A DNA stretch of 45,286 nt from an uncultured Bacilli bacterium (GTDB lineage: Bacteria > Bacillota_I > Bacilli_A > RF39 > UBA660). The stretch lies in contig CAKPDJ010000007.1 of assembly GCA_934148875.1 (NCBI GenBank), positions 1 to 45,286 on the forward strand, read 5' to 3'. A program made the translations under genes and the position numbers. This document shows, piece after piece, positions 8,459-14,893 of this stretch (positions are counted from its first letter, which is position 1; each line of letters opens with the position of its first letter). The notes below the pieces were generated by a model. It was not told the origin of the DNA and ran no database searches. It was given only the letters and a program-made list of their open reading frames with translations.

Positions 8459-9415
8459 ATGAATTTTACTATAAAACAAATAAGTAAAATATTAAATGTT
8501 CAAGAATTTGTTTCAATGTCTAACACATTATCCAAAGTTTATCTTGATTTTGAAAACAAAGAATACTTTATTGATACATTTACAGATAGAGATAGAATAT
8601 ATAGATTATATTGTGCTTCAATATATAATTTAGTTAAGGCAATTCAAGATTCTAAGGAGTATTTTATCAATACAAAAAAATATGAAGAGTTTGAAAAGAT
8701 AATTAATCAAGAATTTGTAGCTAATGATAATAAATATTATAAAAAGGAAAATTATAAGGCAACTTTATTTAAAATAATTGAGACCATAAGACATCAAGTA
8801 AATCATTCGCTAAAAGATGATGAAGATAATAATATTTTATTTGCTGCATACATAGATTTTGAAATATTAGAAAACTTGAGATTAACTATAAATGACATTT
8901 TTAGTGAAGTTTATAATCAAATTGATAAAACAAAAATAAAAGAAATTGTTTTAAATAAGCCACAAATAAAGTATTCAATAGATAAATTGTCAAATAAAGT
9001 TGATGAATTGAAACTAAGAATACCAGAAAATGAAAATAGATTAAATGAGGTATTTAAAAAGGATAATGAAAGATCATTAGAATTGTTTGATCAATTATTT
9101 AATGGTAGTAATTTATATGATTTATTTATGAAAGATCCAGAGGCAATTAAACGATTTGATTCTGCTGATAAAGAAATACAAGAATCATTGAATATGGTTG
9201 AAGAATATATTAATAGTAATGGTACAGATTTAGAAAAAGAAGCATTTAGAATATTAAAAGAATTTATGGAAAATGATGAAGAAATAAGCATTAAAGACTC
9301 AAACAAAAATGTTGAAGAATTTAAAGATAGATTGGAAAAGTTAGTAGAAAACAATAAAAAAATGAAAAATTTTAGGTACGTAATCAGATGCTTAAAGTAC
9401 CTAAAAAACATATAA
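8459..9415 (+). CDS. Unrecognised 318-aa protein; candidate HEPN-type RNase
   Basis: The protein is predicted almost entirely helical and highly charged. At residues 111-116 it carries RHQVNH, which fits the Arg-polar-x-x-x-His signature of HEPN RNases. It sits inside a helix (IIETIRHQVNHSLK) and is followed by another helix (AAYIDFEILENLRLTINDIF), the arrangement expected of a HEPN bundle. The second half (about 165-318) looks like coiled coil plus a basic tail. HEPN proteins are common toxins and defence effectors, and this gene directly follows a type I restriction operon with its own -10 element. The HEPN assignment rests on one short motif and the helix pattern, so it is tentative; the protein could also be a structural helical protein of the element. 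Confidence 0.45.
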   Translation: MNFTIKQISKILNVQEFVSMSNTLSKVYLDFENKEYFIDTFTDRDRIYRLYCASIYNLVKAIQDSKEYFINTKKYEEFEKIINQEFVANDNKYYKKENYKATLFKIIETIRHQVNHSLKDDEDNNILFAAYIDFEILENLRLTINDIFSEVYNQIDKTKIKEIVLNKPQIKYSIDKLSNKVDELKLRIPENENRLNEVFKKDNERSLELFDQLFNGSNLYDLFMKDPEAIKRFDSADKEIQESLNMVEEYINSNGTDLEKEAFRILKEFMENDEEISIKDSNKNVEEFKDRLEKLVENNKKMKNFRYVIRCLKYLKNI

Positions 9416-9442
9416 ATTTGAATAAACTGAAACAAACTAATA

Positions 9443-9478
9443 TGTACATAAGCCCTTATAAATAGAGGGCTTTGTACA
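9443..9478 (+). terminator. Strong hairpin after the candidate HEPN gene
   Basis: TGTACA-ta-AGCCCT pairs with AGGGCT-t-TGTACA around a 9-nt loop, followed by TTTTATAAATATT. The 12-bp paired stem can terminate the preceding gene. Confidence 0.6.
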
Positions 9479-9489
9479 TTTTATAAATA

Positions 9490-9508
9490 TTGACAATATG
9501 GAACTTAA
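9490..9508 (+). repeat. 19-bp inverted copy of the leftward-promoter sequence
   Basis: The 19 bp starting TTGACAATATGG are the exact reverse complement of 1043-1061. Here the TTGACA has no -10 at the right distance, so it looks like a relic. The two copies enclose the repressor, the GIY-YIG gene, hsdRMS and the 318-aa gene. Identity beyond the 19 bp drops off on both sides. Confidence 0.6.
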
Positions 9509-9522
9509 CTGCCCCCCCTGAA

Positions 9523-9545
9523 GAGAGCGAAAGCTCTCATTTTTG
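9523..9545 (+). terminator. GAAA-tetraloop terminator hairpin
   Basis: GAGAGC-GAAA-GCTCTC is followed by ATTTTTGTTTT. A C7 run just upstream (9512-9518) is striking in such AT-rich DNA. No gene ends close before it except the 318-aa gene, which already has a hairpin. Confidence 0.55.
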
Positions 9546-9765
9546 TTTTATTTGTTTTATGTAGTATGAGACAATCAGACTGTATAATTTAAATTATGTT
9601 AATACTTTTTGGCAAAATTAAAGAAGATTTTACTGTTTTTACTGAGCTTTTACACATATAAATTTATTAAAATTTTTTCTTAATAAGTTAAGTATGGTTG
9701 TATATAGTATCTATTTTTTATATGTCATTTCAAAAGATAATATCTCTTTTCTTTTTATACATAAA
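9546..9765. other. Intergenic stretch without visible genes
   Basis: These 220 bp are very AT-rich, and I see no intact coding frame, tRNA or clear hairpin. They lie between the terminator at 9523-9545 and the decayed collagen-like gene, and probably contain the lost 5' part of that gene. Confidence 0.5.
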
Positions 9766-10185
9766 GGCGATATTTGTGAACAAGGATAACAGTGTGTTTC
9801 AGGATTTCAAGGTGAGCAGTTACCTCAGGGTATACAATGATAAGCCTATGGTACGAGATATTTAAATTCAAATCAACTTAATGTTACTGCTGGTTCAATA
9901 GGAATATTAAGATATGGTACTTATAGAATTGATTATTTTTTAAATATCACTAGTTCTGTAGATACTAATTATACAGTTACTTTAAAAGTTTCAGGCACTA
10001 AAATATTGGCGAGTGATATAAAAGGTCAAGCTAAGGCAAATACTATAACGGCTGTAAATGGACATATTTTATTTGGCTTGAGAGAAGATGATGAAGTTAC
10101 TCTTAACATTACAACTGATCAAAACACAGAATTAATTTTTGATGGTACTACTACTGCTAAATTGACAGTTATGAAATTAGATTAA
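9766..10185 (+). pseudogene. Decayed collagen-like surface protein (BclA-type) with intact C-terminal domain
   Basis: One frame of 140 codons runs from GGC 9766 to TAA 10185 with no net frameshift but with three internal stops. The start reads as worn Gly-X-Y collagen repeats: G-D-I-C-E-Q-G-stop-Q-C-V-S-G-F-Q-G-E-Q-L-P-Q-G, in which expected Gly codons became Cys, Leu or a stop. The remaining about 110 residues form a beta-rich domain (LNVTAGSIGILRYGTYRIDYFL to LTVMKLD) like the C-terminal domain of BclA-type exosporium and collagen-like proteins. No start codon or ribosome binding site remains. In living relatives such proteins coat spores or cells. Confidence 0.65.
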
Positions 10186-10214
10186 ATTCTTATCTAAAAT
10201 TTTAATTACTTTGG

Positions 10215-10220
10215 TATAAT
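10215..10220 (+). promoter_or_regulatory. -10 element of the PAP2 phosphatase gene
   Basis: TATAAT lies 18 nt before ATG 10239. The -35 is weak. The start would then fall near 10227, which argues against using ATG 10227 as the translation start. Confidence 0.45.
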
Positions 10221-10238
10221 GATTATATGGTGATTAAA

Positions 10239-10883
10239 ATGATTTCTAAAATAAAGAAACTATTATCTAATAATTATAAATGGATTATATGTTTTATATG
10301 TTTAATACTATTTCTTTTATTAGCTGAAGATGTTTTTAATAATGATATAATGAATGGTGATATTATTGGCTATAACTTTATATCAACATATTTAATAAAT
10401 GATACAGTAACACCAATTATGAAAGTAATTACTTGGTTTGGTAGTGGTGTTTGTTTGATAACATCAGCTATTGTGTTGTTTATACTAATTAAAAATAGAA
10501 AAATTGGTTTTCTAATAGTTAGTAATCTTATATGCATTACACTATTCAATCAAATATTCAAGTTTATTCTTCATAGACCTCGTCCAACTGAGTTTAGGAT
10601 AATTGATGAGACTGGATATAGTTTTCCGTCAGGTCATTCGATGGTAAGTATGGCCTTTTATGGCTTTTTAATATATTTGATTTATAAGAGTGTTAAGAAT
10701 AAATATTTGAAATATAGTTTAATGAGTATTTTGTTTATATTAATTATATTAATTGGTATTAGTAGAATATATTTGGGAGTACATTATACGAGTGATGTAA
10801 TAGCTGGTTTTTTAATTTCAATTTCATATTTAGTATTATATGTGGGAATAACTAAAAAACTTTGCTTTAGTAATGAAAACTAA
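10239..10883 (+). CDS. PAP2-family membrane lipid phosphatase
   Basis: This 214-aa membrane protein has the three PAP2 signatures: KFILHRPRP (108-116), PSGH (130-133) and SRIYLGVHYTSD (175-186). About five to six hydrophobic segments surround them. Such enzymes remove phosphate from lipid pyrophosphates, for example undecaprenyl pyrophosphate recycled during cell wall synthesis, or from phosphatidic acid or phosphatidylglycerophosphate. ATG 10239 was chosen because GGTGA stands 7 nt before it; the ATG at 10227 coincides with the expected transcription start. The substrate cannot be decided from sequence. Confidence 0.85.
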   Translation: MISKIKKLLSNNYKWIICFICLILFLLLAEDVFNNDIMNGDIIGYNFISTYLINDTVTPIMKVITWFGSGVCLITSAIVLFILIKNRKIGFLIVSNLICITLFNQIFKFILHRPRPTEFRIIDETGYSFPSGHSMVSMAFYGFLIYLIYKSVKNKYLKYSLMSILFILIILIGISRIYLGVHYTSDVIAGFLISISYLVLYVGITKKLCFSNEN

Positions 10884-10892
10884 TTAAATACT

Positions 10893-11750
10893 TTAAAGTT
10901 TTATAATTAGTACACCTAATATTATTAAGATGGAAGCAATTAATTTTTGGATTAATTTGCTTTTATTTTTATTTATGAAGTATTCATACATAGTGTTAAA
11001 TAAAGATGTTAGAGTAAGAAGAGGTGCTACTAATGTAACATTACCTAATTGATAAGCTCTAACTGATGATATTAACATTAAACACCAAGTAAATGCTGCT
11101 AGTAAGAATGTTTTTTTATCATATAAATTAAATTCTTTTCTTAAATCGTTGATACTGTGTCTACCACATATAGAAATAATAATAGCTGGAAATAATACTG
11201 TGATTATAGTATATATTCCTAAGTTAAAATTATCAGAGATATTTACATTTATTAACATAGCTACTGCAAATAAAAAGTTAGATATAAAGGACATAATAAA
11301 GTATTTATTAAACTTAAATTTACCATTATCAAAGGCTAATAATATATTGGCTAATATTATGATAACTGAGCCAATTACTTTCTTAATAATTATTTCTTCT
11401 TTTAGAAAGATGAAACCTAATATTATTAGAAATACAGTTGATAATTGTTTTAACATACTAAATACTGATGGATCTAAACCATATCTTGATTCAATATTTA
11501 ATCTATCAGTTATTGCATATATAATAATCACAGCACTAAGAGTTAAATATATATTTATATCATGCGGGAATGTAATATCGAAAAGGGGAATAAATAAAAT
11601 AGAAAATAAAGCTGTAAATATTTCTAATAATATAGTTAGAGCTCCAGCATTTTTCATATTACGATTAGCTTTTTTAAAACTTTGAGCAAAAACAACAGCT
11701 GATATTAAATAAAGTATTACCCATAATTTCCAGTTATTAAGTATATTCAT
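10893..11750 (-). CDS. EamA/DMT-type membrane transporter
   Basis: This 285-aa protein has ten hydrophobic segments arranged as two similar halves, typical of EamA drug/metabolite transporters. The second segment region holds FALFSILFIPLFD, the first half ends near IILANILLAFD, and the last helix is LIASILIILGVLIIKL. AGGAGG precedes ATG 11750. The substrate is unknown. It faces the PAP2 gene tail to tail with a 9-nt gap and no convincing terminator hairpin between them. Confidence 0.7.
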   Translation of the reverse strand: MNILNNWKLWVILYLISAVVFAQSFKKANRNMKNAGALTILLEIFTALFSILFIPLFDITFPHDINIYLTLSAVIIIYAITDRLNIESRYGLDPSVFSMLKQLSTVFLIILGFIFLKEEIIIKKVIGSVIIILANILLAFDNGKFKFNKYFIMSFISNFLFAVAMLINVNISDNFNLGIYTIITVLFPAIIISICGRHSINDLRKEFNLYDKKTFLLAAFTWCLMLISSVRAYQLGNVTLVAPLLTLTSLFNTMYEYFINKNKSKLIQKLIASILIILGVLIIKL

Positions 11751-11815
11751 AAATCCTCCTATATTTTTCTGTTAATATTATAGCATATAATGTTATAATT
11801 ATTAAGGAGGTAATT

Positions 11816-12199
11816 ATGGAAACAGTTGTGGCAGCTTTAATTGAAAAAGATAATAAGTATTTAATAGCTAGAAGAATTTATGGAAATCCTGAAGTAGTTG
11901 GTAAGTGGGAATTTCCTGGTGGTAAGGTTGAGCCAAACGAGGACGAAATGAAAGCTATAGAAAGAGAAATAAGAGAAGAATTTGAACTTAATGTAGAAGC
12001 AATTAGTTTTCTTATTAATAATATTTATGAATATCCTAATAGAACTATTGATTTAAGACTATATAAATGTAAGTATATTGGTGGTAATTTTAAGCTACAT
12101 GATCATAGTGAATATAAACTAGTATCTAAGGATGAAATATTAAATTATGAATTTTGTCCAGCTGATGTTAAGTTAGCTCAATATGTAAGTAAAATGTAG
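11816..12199 (+). CDS. MutT-type Nudix hydrolase
   Basis: This 127-aa protein has a Nudix box, GGKVEPNEDEMKAIEREIREEF, within the motif GWEFPGG typical of MutT proteins that remove oxidised dGTP from the nucleotide pool. The usual Gly near the end of the box (EExG) is replaced (EEFEL), a small departure from consensus, while the metal-binding Glu residues are kept. AAGGAGG precedes ATG 11816. A terminator follows at 12209-12233. The preferred nucleotide could also be another dNTP or CTP-like substrate. Confidence 0.82.
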   Translation: METVVAALIEKDNKYLIARRIYGNPEVVGKWEFPGGKVEPNEDEMKAIEREIREEFELNVEAISFLINNIYEYPNRTIDLRLYKCKYIGGNFKLHDHSEYKLVSKDEILNYEFCPADVKLAQYVSKM

Positions 12200-12208
12200 T
12201 TTTTTTGA

Positions 12209-12233
12209 GATAAGAAATGTTCTTATCTTTTTT
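12209..12233 (+). terminator. Terminator of the MutT-like gene
   Basis: GATAAGAA-atg-TTCTTATC forms an 8-bp stem followed by six T. Confidence 0.8.
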
Positions 12234-12432
12234 AATATATAAAAAAGGTGCGTTTGGATTATTTTTAAAAAATTCTAAATAAAATCAAGACTATATAAAA
12301 AAAGTTAAAAGCTTTAATCTTTTTGCTTTTTATAAAAATTTTCTTTTTTCATACAAAAATGGTATATGTCCATTGATAAACAAATGTTTAATTTTTATGA
12401 TAGTAAGACATAACCATCAAGGAGATATCAAC

Positions 12433-12722
12433 ATGTATAAAGCTTATAAATTCAGAATGTACTTAATGAATAATCAAAAAGCATATAATATGTGTAAAGA
12501 GTTAAAAGAACTAGTAGTAGAATATCCATTTCTAAAAGAAGTAGATAGTTTTAGTTTAGGAAATAGTATCTTTAATCTAGAAGATAGTTATAAGGGTAAC
12601 AACTATAGTAATATAGAAATAGATCTAAAGAATAAGAAAATAAAATATAAATAAATAAAAATATTAGTACGGTAGCGATATCGGAATTTAAGCCTATGAG
12701 AATAGAGAAAAACTATCTATGA
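12433..12722 (+). pseudogene. Decayed TnpB of an IS200/IS605-type element
   Basis: ATG 12433, after an AAGGAGAT ribosome binding site, starts MYKAYKFRMYLMNNQKA, the hallmark N-terminus of TnpB. Sequence like EYPFLKEVDSFSLGNSIFNLEDSYK, a TnpB region, follows after a shortened spacing. The frame stops at 12654. In another frame, 12669-12722 reads TVAISEFKPM, like a TnpB C-terminus, ending in TGA. Most of the protein, including all RuvC catalytic regions, is missing. An intact TnpB is an RNA-guided nuclease of about 370-400 aa, so this is a dead relic with only its ends left. Confidence 0.7.
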
Positions 12723-12723
12723 A

Positions 12724-12747
12724 GTAGAAAAATTGTAAGACAACTAC
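12724..12747 (+). mobile_element. Right-end hairpin of the IS605-like relic
   Basis: GTAG, five A, then TTGT-aag-ACAA-CTAC gives an imperfect hairpin directly after the TnpB C-terminal remnant. IS200/IS605 right ends carry such hairpins for recognition by TnpA. No tnpA is present here. Confidence 0.45.
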
Positions 12748-12754
12748 CAAGACG

Positions 12755-12781
12755 AATAAAAATTTTAATTTTTATTTTTTT
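12755..12781 (+). terminator. AT-only terminator hairpin
   Basis: AATAAAAA-ttttaa-TTTTTATT is followed by more T. It is weak because every pair is A-T, but it is placed between the TnpB relic and the next promoter. Confidence 0.4.
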
Positions 12782-12793
12782 GTTTATATTTAT

Positions 12794-12822
12794 TTGACAG
12801 TAAAGTAGATGACACTTATAAT
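12794..12822 (+). promoter_or_regulatory. Consensus sigma-A promoter of the nifS-ttcA pair
   Basis: TTGACA (12794-12799), a 17-nt spacer and TATAAT (12817-12822) match the consensus exactly. Strong constitutive expression of the cysteine desulfurase is expected. Confidence 0.85.
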
Positions 12823-12849
12823 TATTATGTAAAAAAGGAGATGGGATAC

Positions 12850-13983
12850 ATGATTTATTTAGATTTTACGGCAGCTACACCTGTTGATTTAGAAGTTCTT
12901 GATTTATTTTATAATACAACTAAAAAATATTATGCTAATCCTAACTCTTCACATAAACTTGGATTAAATGCTAAAAAATTAATAGATGATAGTACTTTAA
13001 GTATTGCGAATAATTTAAATATTTTACCAGAAGAAATAATTTATACAAGTGGTGCTAGTGAAGCTAATAATTTGGTGGTAAAAGGAATTTGTGAACGATA
13101 TAAAAATAGAGGTAAACATATTTTAATTAGTGGTTTAGAACATAATTCAATAGTATCTTCTGCTACAACGATGCAAGAGTTGGGCTTTGAAGTTGAGATT
13201 ATTCCTGTTAATAGAGAAGGATTTGTTGATGTTGATGCTTTAAAACAGATGATACGTGATGATACAATTTTAGTTAGTATATGTAGTGTTGATAGTGAAA
13301 TAGGGCTAAGACAACCAATAGAAGAAATAGGTAAGCTATTAAAACAGTATCCTAATTGTGTATTTCATAGTGATGCATCTCAAGCTATAGGTAAAGTTAA
13401 TATTGATTATAGTTTGGTTGATCTTATAACTATTACGCCACATAAATTTTATGGATTAACAGGTATAGGTATTTTAGTTAAGAAAAAGGATATTAGTTTA
13501 AAACCACAAATAGTTGGTGGTAAATCAACTACTATTTATAGAAGTGGGACACCAGAAGTAGCTAGTATAGTTTCATGTAGTAAGGCTTTGGATATATGTT
13601 TAAGTAAACTTAATGATAGATTTAATTATATAAAGGAATTAAGTGATTTAGTAAAAGAAAACTTAAGAAAATATAAAAATGTTCATATTAATAATACTAA
13701 TTATTCTATTCCTCATACTATTAATTTTAGTGTTAAAGGAGTTAAAGCTTTAGATATTCAGGAAGCATTAGAAAAATATGATATTTATGTGTCTACTAAG
13801 ACATCTTGCTGTCCTATTAATACACCATCTAAATTAGTTTATGCTTTAACTAAAGATAAGGGATTATCATCTTCATCAGTCAGAGTTAGTATTTCTCATC
13901 TTACTACTAAAGAAGAAATTTTGGAGTTTTTAAGAGCATTTGATATTATTTATAAGGAGTATGAAAGTAATGGAAAAATATAA
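12850..13983 (+). CDS. Cysteine desulfurase (NifS/IscS-like), copy 1
   Basis: This 377-aa PLP enzyme moves sulfur from cysteine to an acceptor. It has the class V aminotransferase fold: substrate-binding NPNSSH at about residues 32-37, HSDASQAIGK, the PLP lysine in TPHKFYG, and a C-terminal active-site loop, KTSCCPINTPSK, with two adjacent Cys, one of which should carry the persulfide. ATG 12850 has AAGGAG 9 nt upstream; ATG 12841 touches that site and is unlikely. It overlaps the ttcA-like gene, so sulfur is probably handed to tRNA thiolation. A second paralogue lies at 23250. Confidence 0.88.
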   Translation: MIYLDFTAATPVDLEVLDLFYNTTKKYYANPNSSHKLGLNAKKLIDDSTLSIANNLNILPEEIIYTSGASEANNLVVKGICERYKNRGKHILISGLEHNSIVSSATTMQELGFEVEIIPVNREGFVDVDALKQMIRDDTILVSICSVDSEIGLRQPIEEIGKLLKQYPNCVFHSDASQAIGKVNIDYSLVDLITITPHKFYGLTGIGILVKKKDISLKPQIVGGKSTTIYRSGTPEVASIVSCSKALDICLSKLNDRFNYIKELSDLVKENLRKYKNVHINNTNYSIPHTINFSVKGVKALDIQEALEKYDIYVSTKTSCCPINTPSKLVYALTKDKGLSSSSVRVSISHLTTKEEILEFLRAFDIIYKEYESNGKI

Positions 13984-14800
13984 GGAAATAGAAAGAAGTA
14001 TTATTAAAAAATATCGTAAAGATATTTGGAGTAAGTTTGTTAAAGCAGTACAGGACTATGAACTTATAAAAGAAAATGATAATATTATGGTCTGTATTAG
14101 TGGGGGAAAAGATTCTTTTCTATTAGCTAAATGTATGCAGGAGTTACAAAGACATGGTAAGTTTCATTTTGATTGTCGTTATGTAGTTATGGATCCTGGT
14201 TATAATGATTATAATAGAGATTTTATTTTAGATAATGCTAAGACTTTAAATGTACCAATTGAAATGTTTCAAAGTGATATTTTTGATGTAGTTGCTACAA
14301 TTGATTCTAAAAGTCCATGTTATTTATGTGCTAGGATGAGAAGAGGCTATTTGTATAGTAAAGCTAAAGAACTAGGATGTAATAAAATAGCTTTAGGTCA
14401 TCATTTTGATGATGTGATTGAAACAACATTACTTTCAATGTTTTATGGTTCTGAAATAAAGACAATGATGCCTAAATTACATAGTGATAATTTTGAAGGA
14501 TTAGAATTGATTAGGCCACTTTATTTAGTTAAAGAAGATGATATTATCTCTTGGAAAAAGGCTAATGAGTTAACTTTTATTAATTGTGCATGTCGATTTA
14601 CTGAAGGATGTTCGTTAATAAATGATGGTACTAGTAAAAGAAAAGAAATGAAAGAATTAATTAAAAATTTAAGAAAAATAAATAAAGAAGTAGACCATAA
14701 TATATTTAAGAGTTTAGATAATGTTAATTTGAATTGTGTTTTAGGAACTAAGAAAGATGGTATTTATAAAAGCTTTTTAGATGAGTATGAAGAGAAGTAG
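13970..14800 (+). CDS. ttcA: TtcA-like tRNA 2-thiocytidine synthase
   Basis: This 276-aa PP-loop ATPase has SGGKDS near residue 40, then CYLCAR and a later Cys (INCACRFTEGC), the three-Cys iron-sulfur pattern of TtcA. ALGHHFDDVIET is the second conserved block. TtcA thiolates cytidine 32 of some tRNAs using sulfur from a cysteine desulfurase. The start overlaps the desulfurase gene by 14 nt. ATG 13970 is preferred because AAGGAG stands 10 nt upstream; ATG 13961 (MKV) is possible but too close to it. Relatives of TtcA with the same motifs act on other tRNA bases, so the target base is inferred. Confidence 0.82.
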   Translation: MEKYKEIERSIIKKYRKDIWSKFVKAVQDYELIKENDNIMVCISGGKDSFLLAKCMQELQRHGKFHFDCRYVVMDPGYNDYNRDFILDNAKTLNVPIEMFQSDIFDVVATIDSKSPCYLCARMRRGYLYSKAKELGCNKIALGHHFDDVIETTLLSMFYGSEIKTMMPKLHSDNFEGLELIRPLYLVKEDDIISWKKANELTFINCACRFTEGCSLINDGTSKRKEMKELIKNLRKINKEVDHNIFKSLDNVNLNCVLGTKKDGIYKSFLDEYEEK

Positions 14801-14821
14801 AAGTACTTCTTTTATTTTTTT
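14793..14821 (+). terminator. Terminator of the nifS-ttcA pair
   Basis: AGAAGTA-gaag-TACTTCT forms a 7-bp stem overlapping the stop codon, followed by TTTATTTTTTT. Confidence 0.75.
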
Positions 14822-14893
14822 GAAAAGGGGCATTCCCAATTAGTATGAAAAATGCTATAATAAAAATAAAGAATAAAATAGGGAGGTATTATT

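Noticed and set aside
11149..11685. 178-aa open frame on the plus strand
   Set aside because: It lies antisense inside the EamA-like transporter, which has a clear family pattern, ten helices and a good ribosome binding site. The antisense frame has neither.
12373..12432. Longer N-terminus for the TnpB remnant
   Set aside because: TnpB starts at the MYKAYKFR segment, and the ribosome binding site stands directly before ATG 12433.
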